Assembly (NCBI GenBank): GCA_002421605.1
Contig: DISJ01000009.1
Span: 475,847-539,846, forward strand
Reading direction: 5' to 3'
DNA from: Rhodobacteraceae bacterium UBA6213
Lineage (GTDB): Bacteria; Pseudomonadota; Alphaproteobacteria; Rhodobacterales; Rhodobacteraceae
Length of the DNA: 64,000 bases
Shown: positions 16,589 through 25,086 of the stretch, piece by piece
Layout of the letters: every line of letters begins with the position of its first letter
Position numbering within the stretch: position 1 is the stretch's first letter
Program-made: the position numbers and the translations under genes
The notes under the pieces: generated by a model
Databases searched by the model: none
Told to the model about the DNA's origin: nothing
Seen by the model: only the letters and a program-made list of their open reading frames with translations

Positions 16589-18733
16589 TTAGGCCTCGCC
16601 GCCGTCTTTCTGCGCTTCGGGCGAGATTTCCGCGCCCGTTTCTTGATCGACCATCTTCATGCCAAGCCGGACCTTGCCGCGCTCGTCAAAACCGAGAAGC
16701 TTGACCTTCACTTCCTGGCCCTCTTTCAGATACTCGTTCGGGTGGTTCAGCCGCTTGCCAGCAATCTGGCTGACATGGACCAGCCCGTCGCGCTTGCCGA
16801 AGAAGTTCACGAAGGCGCCGAAATCGACAAGCTTCACCACTTTGCCGGTGTAGATCTTGCCTTCTTCCGGCTCTGCCACGATCGACCAGATCATGTCATG
16901 CGCCTTTTTGATCGATTCCGCGTTCGAGGATGCGATCTTGATCACACCGTCGTCGTTGATATCGACCTTGGCGCCGGAAACTTCGACGATCTCGCGGATC
17001 ACCTTGCCGCCCGACCCGATGACTTCACGGATCTTATCAACCGGCACGGTCATGGTTTCGATTTTCGGGGCATACTGGCTGAAGGCTTGCGCTTGCGTAA
17101 GCGACTTGGCCATTTCGCCAAGGATGTGCATCCGGCCTTCCTTGGCCTGCGCCAGGGCTTGCTCCATGATTTCGGGGGTAATGCCCGCAACCTTGATGTC
17201 CATCTGCAGCGAGGTGATGCCCTGCGCCGTGCCAGCCACCTTGAAGTCCATGTCGCCGAGGTGATCCTCGTCGCCGAGGATGTCGGTCAGAATGGCAAAC
17301 CGGCCGCCGTCTTCAAGGATCAGGCCCATCGCCACACCAGCCACCGGTGCTTTCAACGGCACGCCTGCGTCCATCATCGACAAGGACGAACCGCACACGG
17401 TCGCCATCGAGCTGGAACCGTTCGACTCGGTGATCTCTGAGACGATGCGGATCGTGTAGGGAAAGTCGGTCGCGGGCGGCAACACTGCCTGCAGCGCGCG
17501 CCACGCAAGCTTGCCGTGGCCGATTTCGCGGCGGCCGGGCGGGCCAAAGCGGCCAACTTCGCCAACCGAGTAAGGAGGGAAGTTGTAGTGCAGCAGGAAG
17601 TTCATCTTCGAGGTGCCGGTCAAGGCGTCGATGAACTGTTCGTCGTCGCCAGTGCCAAGCGTGGTAACCGCCAAAGCCTGCGTTTCACCACGCGTGAACA
17701 GTGCCGAACCGTGGGTGCGCGGCAAGATGCCGGTTTCCGAAACGATAGGGCGCACAGTGCGAGTGTCGCGGCCATCAATGCGCGGGGCGCCGTTGATGAT
17801 GTCGCCACGCAGGATCGATGACTCGAGCTTTTTGAATGCAGAGCCGAGGTTTTCGTTGGCAAGGTCTTCTGCGCTCAACGTCGCCTTGACCGCCGCGCGT
17901 GCAGCATCGATGGCGTTGACGCGATCTTGCTTGACGCGCAGCGCGAAGGCGGCGCGCATTTGCGCTTCGCCCGCGGCTTTCACCTTGGCATACAGCGCCG
18001 AATAGTCCGGAGCGACGAAGTCGAAGGGCTCTTTGGCGGCCTCTTCGGCGAAGTCGATAATCAGATCAACCACCGGTTTGATCGAGTCATGCGCGAACTT
18101 CACGGCACCGAGCATTTCGGCCTCGGAAAGCTCGTACGCTTCGGATTCCACCATCATCACGGCATCGCGGGTGCCCGCCACAACCAGATCGAGCCGCTGC
18201 TCTGGGTTTTCGCGCAGCTTGTGCATCGCTTCGCAGTCGGGGTTCAGCACATAGGCGCCGTTGACAAAGCCAACGCGAGCCGCAGCGATCGGGCCCATGA
18301 AAGGCGCGCCCGAAATGGTCAGCGCGGCCGAGGCGGCGATCATACCCAGAATGTCGGGCTCGTTGACAAGGTCGTGGCTGAGCACAGTGACGATCACCAG
18401 CACCTCGTTCTTGAAGCCGCTGACAAACAGCGGCCGGATCGGCCGGTCGATCAGCCGCGAGGTGAGCACTTCCTTTTCGGAAGGCCGCGCCTCGCGTTTG
18501 AAGAAGCCGCCGGGCACTTTGCCCGCAGCGTAATAGCGTTCTTGATAGTGCACGGTCAGCGGAAAGAAATCCTGTCCCGGCTTGGCTTCCTTGGCGAAGG
18601 TCACGTTGGCCATGACCGAGGTTTCGCCCAGCGTGGCGATGACCGAGCCATCAGCCTGACGCGCAACCTTGCCGGTTTCCAGTGTGAGCGTCTCGTCGCC
18701 CCACTGAATCGATTTACGTGTAACGTTGAACAT
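16589..18733 (-). CDS. pnp: Polyribonucleotide nucleotidyltransferase (PNPase)
   Basis: A 714-residue phosphorolytic 3'-5' exoribonuclease and degradosome component. It has two RNase PH-like domains; the second carries SEITESNGSSSMATVCGSSLSMMDAG and LGDEDHLGDMDFKVAGT with the catalytic-site aspartates. These are followed by a KH domain (IREVIGSGGKVIREI, about residue 560) and a C-terminal S1 domain (GKIYTGKVVKLVDFGAFVNFFGKRDGLVHVSQIA, starting near 625; cited here as two adjoining motifs KVVKLVDFGAFVNF and KRDGLVHVSQIA). The ribosome-binding site agagga precedes the ATG. It lies 298 bases downstream of rpsO on the same strand, the conserved rpsO-pnp order, although a hairpin separates them. 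Confidence 0.97.
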   Translation of the reverse strand: MFNVTRKSIQWGDETLTLETGKVARQADGSVIATLGETSVMANVTFAKEAKPGQDFFPLTVHYQERYYAAGKVPGGFFKREARPSEKEVLTSRLIDRPIRPLFVSGFKNEVLVIVTVLSHDLVNEPDILGMIAASAALTISGAPFMGPIAAARVGFVNGAYVLNPDCEAMHKLRENPEQRLDLVVAGTRDAVMMVESEAYELSEAEMLGAVKFAHDSIKPVVDLIIDFAEEAAKEPFDFVAPDYSALYAKVKAAGEAQMRAAFALRVKQDRVNAIDAARAAVKATLSAEDLANENLGSAFKKLESSILRGDIINGAPRIDGRDTRTVRPIVSETGILPRTHGSALFTRGETQALAVTTLGTGDDEQFIDALTGTSKMNFLLHYNFPPYSVGEVGRFGPPGRREIGHGKLAWRALQAVLPPATDFPYTIRIVSEITESNGSSSMATVCGSSLSMMDAGVPLKAPVAGVAMGLILEDGGRFAILTDILGDEDHLGDMDFKVAGTAQGITSLQMDIKVAGITPEIMEQALAQAKEGRMHILGEMAKSLTQAQAFSQYAPKIETMTVPVDKIREVIGSGGKVIREIVEVSGAKVDINDDGVIKIASSNAESIKKAHDMIWSIVAEPEEGKIYTGKVVKLVDFGAFVNFFGKRDGLVHVSQIAGKRLNHPNEYLKEGQEVKVKLLGFDERGKVRLGMKMVDQETGAEISPEAQKDGGEA

Positions 18734-18978
18734 ATATCGTTTCCTCTAGAGAGCACTCCCGGCGTTCCGGGTCTCCCATCCAAAATAGCGGCCCCATTGC
18801 CGCCGCCCCCTATCCTTTGCATGTGGCCGGGGGCATGGCCTCACGTCGCAGATTGCGCGCGTCTACAGGATTGCGGGCTAAATTGAAAGCACCGAGTTCG
18901 CCGTTCGTCCGGGCTGTACTTGTCGTATTCGGCAAGTTTGTGCGGCTATGGAGAGGCGCACGGCGCAGCCGCAAAGCA

Positions 18979-19008
18979 AAACGCCCACGCCTTGCGGCGC
19001 GGGCGTTT
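18979..19008 (-). terminator. rpsO terminator / rpsO-pnp intergenic hairpin
   Basis: Arms aaacgcccacgcc and ggcgcgggcgttt pair over 13 bases with one mismatch. It sits 23 bases after the rpsO stop codon. It probably ends most rpsO transcripts. The remaining 245 bases to pnp hold the likely pnp leader/promoter; I see no further gene there. Confidence 0.7.
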
Positions 19009-19031
19009 GAAAAGCTCTACGAAAGACCCGC

Positions 19032-19301
19032 TTAGCGGCGCAGTTCCAGACGTTCGATCAGCGTGGTATAACGCGCGGCATTTTTGCCCTTGAGGTAGTC
19101 GAGCAGGCGGCGGCGCTGGGCCACCATCATCAGCAGACCACGGCGGGAATGGTTGTCTTTTTTGTGGTCCTTGAAGTGTTCGGTCAGCGTCGCGATGCGC
19201 GAGGTAAGAATCGCAACCTGCACTTCGGGCGAACCAGTGTCGCCTTCTTTGGTGCCGAATTCTTTGATAAGGCGGGCTTTTTCTTCAGCGGTAATCGACA
19301 T
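19032..19301 (-). CDS. rpsO: 30S ribosomal protein S15
   Basis: An 89-residue protein, the exact standard length. It begins MSITAEEKARLIKEFGTKEGDTGSPE in style (cited in part: KEFGTKEGDTGSPEVQVAIL). The rRNA-binding part includes HFKDHKKDNHSRRGLLMMV and RRRLLDYLKGKN, ending LIERLELRR. S15 binds the central domain of 16S rRNA early in 30S assembly. The ribosome-binding site aaggag is directly upstream. A tatatg on the minus strand near 19389-19394 may be part of its promoter. Upstream on the same strand is an RTX protein rather than truB, so the classic rbfA-truB-rpsO-pnp order is interrupted. Confidence 0.98.
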   Translation of the reverse strand: MSITAEEKARLIKEFGTKEGDTGSPEVQVAILTSRIATLTEHFKDHKKDNHSRRGLLMMVAQRRRLLDYLKGKNAARYTTLIERLELRR

Positions 19302-19447
19302 CGGTTACTCCTTGGTTTTGGGTTGACGGCACAAGCCGGGATGTCGTCCAGCAGGGCCCTTGGCCCGCCAATCAAGGCGGATGCGCGCATATAGGGGAAA
19401 AGCGCGCGAAAGAAAAGCGGCAATCGCGGCCAGGCGCAGGGCGCACC

Positions 19448-20470
19448 CTATTGCGCGGCGATTGCTGGCAGCTCGAGCGCAGGCTGCAAGGCAATGTCGG
19501 CCACGATCAGTCCGGCGCCGTGCAGCACCTCAACCAAGGCCACGCCGTCAAGCTTGATCCAGATCGAGTCGGATGCCGAGGTCGAGGGTTCAAGGCTTAC
19601 TTGCGGGTCAGGATGCGCCGTGGGGTCATAGACCAACACGATCTGGTCAAGTTCCGGCTCAAAAAGAATGGTGGCGGGGTGCGCCGGGTCGATCCAGTCG
19701 CCGACCGCGAAAATGTCTGCGCCTTCGCCGCCGTTGCCAAAATCGTTGCTGCCCAGCACCAGCACATCATCGCCGCGCCCGCCATTCAGCAGGTCTTGCC
19801 CGGTGTCGATGTCACCTCGCCCTGTTTCTGGGTCGGCCACGCGGCCAATCAAAACATCATTGCCTGCATCACCGAAAAGCTCATCAGACCCAAGGTCGCC
19901 GGTCAGGGTATCGTCGCCGTCGCAGCCCTGCAGGCTGTCGTTGCCCGCGCCCCCCGCCAGCACGTCTCCGCCGCTGCCGCCCAACATCAGATCAGCCCCG
20001 TCGCCACCCCACAAGATGTCGTCGCCCATGCCGCCCAGAAGCGTATCGTCGCCAGCGTCGCCTGCAAGCGTATCGTGCCCGTCATCGCCTGAAAGCGCAT
20101 CGTTGCCAGCGCCGCCCGAAAGCTGGTCATCGCCGGTGCCGCCATGCATGTCGTCGCTGCCCGCGCCGCCCGACAGCGCGTCATTGCCGCCGTAACCGTT
20201 CAACTGGTCGTCGCCGCCGAGCCCGTCGATGCTGTCGTCTTTCGCATCGCCCCAAAGAATATCGTCGGACGTGTCATCCGCGGTCGCCGGCGAGGCCGCG
20301 ACCTCGGGTGCATAAAGGTCGGGGTCCAACTCGCAATCACTTTCGGAAATGTTGGTGGGAAGAAGCTCATCCTGCTCTTCTTCGGCCTCCTCGGGTGGAC
20401 CGAAAAAAGAAAAAATATCTGCCGAAAACCCGAGAAGCAGCAGCCCCAGAACACCAGTCATCAGCATCAT
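19448..20470 (-). CDS. Membrane-anchored RTX (hemolysin-type) calcium-binding protein
   Basis: About 340 residues from the ATG at 20470, where the N-terminus becomes a hydrophobic segment (MLMTGVLGLLLLGFSADIF). A frame extension beginning with TTG at 20533 is possible but less likely. After an acidic spacer (about residues 25-80), 14 tandem nonapeptides of the GGxGxDxLx type span about 83-208. They form a calcium-binding beta-roll. The C-terminal 130 residues contain a further GGRGDDVL unit and an acidic end. RTX proteins are usually type I secreted, but no HlyB/HlyD-like genes are near, and the N-terminal hydrophobic segment suggests Sec targeting or a membrane anchor. Function unknown. Confidence 0.82.
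   Translation of the reverse strand: MMLMTGVLGLLLLGFSADIFSFFGPPEEAEEEQDELLPTNISESDCELDPDLYAPEVAASPATADDTSDDILWGDAKDDSIDGLGGDDQLNGYGGNDALSGGAGSDDMHGGTGDDQLSGGAGNDALSGDDGHDTLAGDAGDDTLLGGMGDDILWGGDGADLMLGGSGGDVLAGGAGNDSLQGCDGDDTLTGDLGSDELFGDAGNDVLIGRVADPETGRGDIDTGQDLLNGGRGDDVLVLGSNDFGNGGEGADIFAVGDWIDPAHPATILFEPELDQIVLVYDPTAHPDPQVSLEPSTSASDSIWIKLDGVALVEVLHGAGLIVADIALQPALELPAIAAQ
19847..20224 (-). repeat. Fourteen tandem 27-base RTX units
   Basis: The minus strand codes for 14 consecutive nine-residue repeats (for example GGAGNDALS, GDAGDDTLL, GGMGDDILW) without interruption. At DNA level the units are 27 bases and degenerate in third positions, so the repeat is maintained at protein level rather than as recent DNA duplication. 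Calcium-binding GGxGxD turns are kept in most units, with substitutions in a few (for example GDDGHD, GCDGDD). Confidence 0.88.
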
Positions 20471-20570
20471 AGCGACTGCCCCCCCAATGGCGCTCGCGAG
20501 TGTGCATTTACACCCAGGCAGGGGCTGCTCCAAAGCAGAATGTAATTAATAGTTTAACGAAACGAGTGTG

Positions 20571-21104
20571 TTAACCATGTATTGGGGGAAACCATAGCGC
20601 GGGTTGGCGCTCGTAACTGATGTAAAGCGGGTGGCGCGGCGCGCCTGACTGTGTGAGCCCCAGGTGGTAAAGCGCCTGCTTTTTCGCGCGCAGCGCGGCC
20701 TCGACTGCTGATCCGCGGCCCAGATGCACGCCATGCGCACCCCAGGCGCAAACTATGCGGTCGTCAGGGTTTGCCGCCCAATCAAGGCTTTCGGCAATTG
20801 CCGCGTCGTTGCCGGGGCCAATCGGGTCGGGCGCAGCGCGCATTTCGCGCGGATCGGTGGCGCGAAAGGCGAAGATGTTTGTCACACGAAAGCCGCCAAA
20901 TCCTAAGGCCCGCGCCCGTCGTTCGCAACGCTCGACCGTGGGGTCATTTTGCGTTTCGGTTGCGGTCGAGGGGTTTAGCAGAATGAACAAAGCCCGCGGT
21001 GCTTGCGGCTGCCACACGCGGGTCAACAGATACCGATACCGCTCGCAGTCAGAAAAGACCGCGCTGCTTGCCGCGTCGCCCTTGATGTGGTTTCGGGTGA
21101 TCAT
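20571..21104 (-). CDS. DUF1643 domain protein
   Basis: A 177-residue protein with the DUF1643 pattern: YRYLLTRVW at the start, then LFILLNPSTATETQNDPTVE (about 40-59), RRARALGFGGFRVTNIFAFRATDP, and a later IVCAWGAHG segment. The family is widespread and of unknown biochemical role; the conserved LNPSTA and N-F-R residues suggest an active site. The ATG at 21104 was chosen because aaaggg lies just upstream; the longer open frame overlaps truB. It sits between truB and the RTX gene on the same strand. Confidence 0.85.
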   Translation of the reverse strand: MITRNHIKGDAASSAVFSDCERYRYLLTRVWQPQAPRALFILLNPSTATETQNDPTVERCERRARALGFGGFRVTNIFAFRATDPREMRAAPDPIGPGNDAAIAESLDWAANPDDRIVCAWGAHGVHLGRGSAVEAALRAKKQALYHLGLTQSGAPRHPLYISYERQPALWFPPIHG

Positions 21105-21159
21105 TGCCCTTTGTCGCGCAGGGTTCGTGCCTGCGCAAGTGCCGCCGCCCGCGGCGCTG

Positions 21160-22059
21160 TCAGATGTTGAAAACCCGGTTCGGGTGCAATTCACCCGATC
21201 GGTAAATGCCTGCCGCTATCGCCTTGCCCTGAAAACTTGCCCAGGCGGGTTCGCCGTATTCAACGGCGGTCACCACCGCGCCGGGGTTGCCGTTGCGCAG
21301 CCGCACCGCGCCTTCTGCCGTGGCCTTCAGCTCTGGCAAGTCGGTCAGTCCGAGTTCCAGCGGTAAGAGATGCGCTTCCAGTTCCGGCGTACGTGCGAGA
21401 CATTCAATCTCGTCCATGCTCAACCCTTCAGACGCGTCGAACGGCCCCGACCAAACGCGGCGCAGCGTCAGCACATGGCCAAAACAACCGAGCGTCGCGC
21501 CCAGGTCGCGCGCTATGGCGCGCACATAGCCACCCTTGCCGCAGACCATTTCCAGCTCGAGCGTATCGGCATCGGGGCGCGCGATCACCTCAAGGCTCTC
21601 AACCCAAAGCGGGCGCGCGGCAAGTTCCATCGTCTCGCCCGCCCGCGCCAGATCATAGGCGCGTTCGCCATCAACCTTGACCGCCGAATACTGCGGCGGC
21701 ACCTGTTGAATCTCGCCGCGAAAGGCGGGCAGCGCGGCGGCGATTTCGCCATCCGAGGGTCTAACCACCGCGCTGGCAATCACCGTGCCTTCGGCGTCAT
21801 CCGTATTGGTGGCGGCGCCAAAACGCATGGTGAAACGATAGCATTTCAGCGCATCGGTGATGTAGGGTACGGTCTTGGTTGCCTCGCCCAGCGCCACAGC
21901 CAGCACACCAGTTGCGCCGGGGTCGAGCGTGCCTGCGTGGCCTGCCTTTTTGGCGTCAAACGCCCAGCGCACCTTGCCCACGACCGCAGTCGAGGTGATG
22001 CCTGCAGGCTTGTCCACGATCAGCCAGCCCGAAACATCGCGGCCCTTCTTGCGTGCCAT
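21160..22059 (-). CDS. truB: tRNA pseudouridine(55) synthase TruB
   Basis: A 299-residue TruB-type synthase that makes pseudouridine at position 55 in the T-loop of tRNAs. The N-terminus reads GWLIVDKPAGITSTAVVGKV, and the catalytic Asp46 lies in GHAGTLDPGATGVL. Also seen are KCYRFTMRFGAATNTDDAEG and the GGYVRAIARDLG segment. The C-terminus has a short PUA-like end. It is 52 bases downstream of rbfA on the same strand, a widely conserved pair. Confidence 0.96.
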   Translation of the reverse strand: MARKKGRDVSGWLIVDKPAGITSTAVVGKVRWAFDAKKAGHAGTLDPGATGVLAVALGEATKTVPYITDALKCYRFTMRFGAATNTDDAEGTVIASAVVRPSDGEIAAALPAFRGEIQQVPPQYSAVKVDGERAYDLARAGETMELAARPLWVESLEVIARPDADTLELEMVCGKGGYVRAIARDLGATLGCFGHVLTLRRVWSGPFDASEGLSMDEIECLARTPELEAHLLPLELGLTDLPELKATAEGAVRLRNGNPGAVVTAVEYGEPAWASFQGKAIAAGIYRSGELHPNRVFNI

Positions 22060-22111
22060 GCCTTACCCCTTGTTGGTGAAGTCCGCCTGCTAGCGCGCTG
22101 CCTGCAGCGCG

Positions 22112-22546
22112 TCAATCGCTGCTGGTTTCGTCGTCCGCCGGTGGCTCATCGGGTTTGGCAATGTCGCGCTGCACGGTCTCGTCGGAAAACAGGCGCCGCA
22201 CGTCGTCAAGCCGGTCGAAGGTCATGTCGAGCTGAAAGCGCAGCTCGGGCGTAACCCTCAGCGTCATTCCACGCGAAACGAGGTGGCGCAGTTCGCCCGT
22301 CCGACGCCTTAGCGCCTTGAGCATTTCCTCGCCGCCCACCCCGCCGAGCGGCAAGACATAGACCGTGGCGATATGCAGATCCGGCGACAGGCGCACTTCG
22401 CCCACCGTCACCGAAATGCTTGCCAGAATATCGTCATGTGCTTCGCCGCGTGCGAGCACTTCCGAAAGATTGCGCCGAATCGCTTCGCCGACGCGAAGCT
22501 GACGTTGCGAGGGGCCTTGGCCCTTGGGAAAACGGTTGGTTGCCAT
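22112..22546 (-). CDS. rbfA: 30S ribosome-binding factor A
   Basis: A 144-residue RbfA. It starts ATNRFPKGQGPSQRQLRVGE, a form common in Rhodobacterales, followed by the type-II KH-like fold (VTVGEVRLSPDLHIATVYVLPLG and LRVTPELRFQLDMTFDRL, about 50-120) and an acidic tail (PPADDETSSD). RbfA assists late 30S maturation and 16S processing, especially in the cold. I chose the ATG at 22546 over one 9 bases upstream on family N-terminus grounds. It is first in the leftward rbfA-truB unit and diverges from dapB across 94 bases. Confidence 0.94.
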   Translation of the reverse strand: MATNRFPKGQGPSQRQLRVGEAIRRNLSEVLARGEAHDDILASISVTVGEVRLSPDLHIATVYVLPLGGVGGEEMLKALRRRTGELRHLVSRGMTLRVTPELRFQLDMTFDRLDDVRRLFSDETVQRDIAKPDEPPADDETSSD

Positions 22547-22640
22547 GTGCCCCATGTAGGGCAGGTGCGCGCTTGCCGCAACGGGGCTTTGCCAAGCCGC
22601 GCCGCAACAGGTAAGGAAAGCTGAAAGGGCGGGGGCGCGA

Positions 22641-23465
22641 ATGAACGAATTGCCGGGCATCGTGATTACCGGAGCATCGGGGCGAATGGGCCGGATGCTT
22701 GCGGCAACCATTATGGCGTCGGGCAAGGCGCAACTCGTTGGCGCGCTTGAGCGTCCCGGTCACGCGTGGATTGGCCAGGATCACGGCACGGCACTTGGCG
22801 GCACGCCAAGCGGCCTGATCGTCAGCGACGACCCGCTAGAGGCTTTTGCGCGCGCGCAGGCAATCATCGACTTTACCGCCCCGCCGGCCACCGTGGAATT
22901 TGCAGCGCTTGCGGCGCAAGCGCGCGCCGTGCACGTGATCGGCACCACGGGGCTTGAGCCCGAGCATCTTGCGCATATCAAGGCTGCGGCGCGGCACGCG
23001 GTGATCGTGCGGGCGGGCAACATGAGCCTTGGCGTCAACCTTTTGGTGCAACTGACGCGCAAGGTGGCCGAAGTGCTAGATGCCGACTGGGATGTGGAAA
23101 TCCTTGAAGCGCATCACCGCATGAAGGTCGATGCCCCCTCCGGAACGGCGCTGATGCTGGGTCAGGCGGCAGCCGAAGGGCGTGGCATATCGCTCGATTC
23201 CAACCGCGAGGCGGGGCGCGACGGGATCACTGGCGCGCGTCGCCCCGGTGCAATCGGCTTTGCCAGTCTGCGCGGCGGCGATTTTGTGGGCGAACATGAC
23301 GTGATCTTTGCCGGTGCGGGCGAGCGGATCGTGCTGCGCCATGTTGCCACAGATCGCGCCATCTTTGCGCGTGGCGCATTGCGGGCCGCCATTTGGGGCC
23401 AAGGGCAAAAGCCCGGCGAATACGACATGATTGACGTGCTCGGCCTGCGCGTTTCTTCGCTCTGA
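22641..23465 (+). CDS. dapB: 4-hydroxy-tetrahydrodipicolinate reductase
   Basis: A 274-residue DapB. The NAD(P)H-binding motif is ITGASGRMGRMLAATI (about residues 9-24). The DapB signature EAHHRMKVDAPSGTALMLG lies at about 154-172, with the catalytic histidine pair and lysine. The C-terminal GFASLRGGDFVGEHDVIFAG region contributes to tetramer contacts. It catalyses the second dedicated step of diaminopimelate/lysine synthesis, supplying peptidoglycan. It is a single-gene unit, convergent with the SDHAF4-like gene. Confidence 0.97.
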   Translation: MNELPGIVITGASGRMGRMLAATIMASGKAQLVGALERPGHAWIGQDHGTALGGTPSGLIVSDDPLEAFARAQAIIDFTAPPATVEFAALAAQARAVHVIGTTGLEPEHLAHIKAAARHAVIVRAGNMSLGVNLLVQLTRKVAEVLDADWDVEILEAHHRMKVDAPSGTALMLGQAAAEGRGISLDSNREAGRDGITGARRPGAIGFASLRGGDFVGEHDVIFAGAGERIVLRHVATDRAIFARGALRAAIWGQGQKPGEYDMIDVLGLRVSSL

Positions 23466-23516
23466 AATACACCACAGGGGTGGCTGGGGGCACGGACGCC
23501 CCGGGTCCCGCACCGA

Positions 23517-23696
23517 CTAAAAGTCGATCGCAATGCCCTTTTTCTCCCAGTCGCCATAGCGCACGGGTTCTGGGCCGTCGCGGCCGCCAAGCTCTGTGGG
23601 CAGAGCCGCTTTCTTTGCCGCAGCCTTGCGCCGCGCCTCGGCTTCGGCAAGGGCGCGGCGGGCTGCGGGGGGTAGATCGGGGCGTTCGTCGCTCAA
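23517..23696 (-). CDS. SDHAF4-like (DUF1674) succinate dehydrogenase assembly factor
   Basis: A small 59-residue protein that starts at TTG (23696) with aaggag five bases upstream. After a basic/alanine-rich helix (ARRALAEAEARRKAAAKK) it ends with the DUF1674 signature GGRDGPEPVRYGDWEKKGIAIDF (cited in part: GPEPVRYGDWEKKGI). In mitochondria the equivalent, SDHAF4, binds flavinylated SdhA during complex II assembly; the bacterial role is inferred from that. It lies between dapB and rsmB, reading left. Confidence 0.85.
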   Translation of the reverse strand: MSDERPDLPPAARRALAEAEARRKAAAKKAALPTELGGRDGPEPVRYGDWEKKGIAIDF

Positions 23697-23769
23697 AGTG
23701 GTCTCCTTGTGCCGATAGGCGCCATGATATAGGCGGCGCCAACAGGTGCAACAGGCAAGGGGGCCGGGC

Positions 23770-25041
23770 ATGAACAGGGCAGATCCGGCGCGCCAGGCCG
23801 CCGCCGCACTGATTCTCGGCGTTACCGAGGGTGGTGCGACACTTTCCGATCTTCTGGCCAATGGGGCGCTGTCGTCTCTGGCACCGCCAGACCGGGCACG
23901 CGCGCAACGTCTGGCGTTGCTGACCCTGCGCCACCTTGGCAGTGCCGATGCAGTGCTGCGCGCGCACCTGCGCCGCACGCCACCGCCCGAGATATTGGCA
24001 ATTTTGCGCCTTGCCACGGTCGAGATGCTTGAAGAAGGCGCGCCCGCGCATGGCGTGGTCGATGCGGCGGTGACTTTGGCGCGCGGTCGGGCAGAGAGTT
24101 TTGCCGGGCTGGTCAACGCGGTGGCGCGCAAGGTTGGCGCGACATCGCCCGAGACATGGACAGCGCTGCCGCCTCCGGCCATGCCCGATTGGCTGCGCGG
24201 GCGGCTGATGAACGCTTGGGGCAGGCGCGCGGTTCTGGCGATGGAACTGGCGCATCGGCGTGGCGCGCCGCTTGATCTGACCCCGAAGTCGGGCGATGCG
24301 GCGGGGTTGGCAGAAACACTTGGCGGCGCGGTCACTGCCACCGGATCGGTGCGGTTATCGGGGCACCCCAAGCAGGTTTCGCAGTTGCCCGGCTATACGG
24401 CGGGCGATTGGTGGGTGCAGGACGCGGCGGCCGCATTGCCCGCGCGGGTGCTTGCACCACGTGCGGGCGAACGCGTGCTTGATCTATGCGCCGCACCGGG
24501 AGGCAAAACGCTGCAACTGGCGGCAGCCGGGGCTTCGGTCACTGCGCTCGACATTTCAGCGCCGCGTATGGCGCGGCTTGCCGCGAACCTCGCGCGCTGT
24601 GGCGTCGAGGCGACACAGGTTGTTGCCGATGCGCTTGTTTGGGCACCCGAAACACCATTCGATGCGGTGCTGCTTGATGCACCTTGCTCGGCCACGGGCA
24701 CGATTCGGCGCCACCCCGACCTGCCTTTTGCGCGCGACCCGGCAAGTTTGCGTGCACTTGCGGCGCTGCAGGCGGAACTGATCGACCGGGCGCTTGGGTT
24801 TCTCGCGCCGGGCGGAAGGCTGGTCTTTGCCACCTGTTCGCTACTGCGCGAAGAGGGCGAAGAACAAGTAACGGCGGCTCTTGCGCGCCATCCGGGGCTT
24901 GTCGTCGATACGGCGGCGCTGGCGTTGCCGGGCGTTGAAGCCGGCTGGATCGGGCCCGAAGGTGGGCTGCGGCTGCGCCCTGATTATTGGCCCGAAACCG
25001 GCGGTATCGACGGCTTTCTTATTGCCTGTCTGCGCCGCTGA
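23770..25041 (+). CDS. rsmB: 16S rRNA (cytosine(967)-C5)-methyltransferase RsmB
   Basis: A 423-residue RsmB/Sun-type methyltransferase. The N-terminal part is the NusB-like RNA-binding domain (about 1-140). The C-terminal part is the SAM-dependent domain with motif I LDLCAAPGGKTLQLA, motif IV LLDAPCSATGTIRRHPDLP and motif VI FATCSLLREEGEEQV. The two cysteines in APCSATG and ATCS are the release and catalytic residues of m5C RNA methyltransferases. I chose the ATG at 23770, which gives the standard N-terminus. The heparinase-like gene follows at 45 bases. Confidence 0.93.
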   Translation: MNRADPARQAAAALILGVTEGGATLSDLLANGALSSLAPPDRARAQRLALLTLRHLGSADAVLRAHLRRTPPPEILAILRLATVEMLEEGAPAHGVVDAAVTLARGRAESFAGLVNAVARKVGATSPETWTALPPPAMPDWLRGRLMNAWGRRAVLAMELAHRRGAPLDLTPKSGDAAGLAETLGGAVTATGSVRLSGHPKQVSQLPGYTAGDWWVQDAAAALPARVLAPRAGERVLDLCAAPGGKTLQLAAAGASVTALDISAPRMARLAANLARCGVEATQVVADALVWAPETPFDAVLLDAPCSATGTIRRHPDLPFARDPASLRALAALQAELIDRALGFLAPGGRLVFATCSLLREEGEEQVTAALARHPGLVVDTAALALPGVEAGWIGPEGGLRLRPDYWPETGGIDGFLIACLRR

Positions 25042-25086
25042 ACACGCGTCACGCATTTGGCAATGCGTCGTCAACCGAATTGAGCG

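Noticed and set aside
16583..17440. 285-codon plus-strand open frame opposite pnp
   Set aside because: Antisense of a certain pnp gene; no ribosome-binding site and no recognisable motif.
19847..20224. Regular repeat spacing that could suggest a CRISPR array or DNA satellite
   Set aside because: The 27-base period equals nine codons of the RTX motif, and units vary in third positions. There are no spacers of unique DNA and no cas genes.
19451..20472. Several plus-strand open frames rich in Arg, Pro and Ser across the RTX region
   Set aside because: They are out-of-frame readings of the 27-base RTX units; the minus-strand frame encodes clear GGxGxD repeats.
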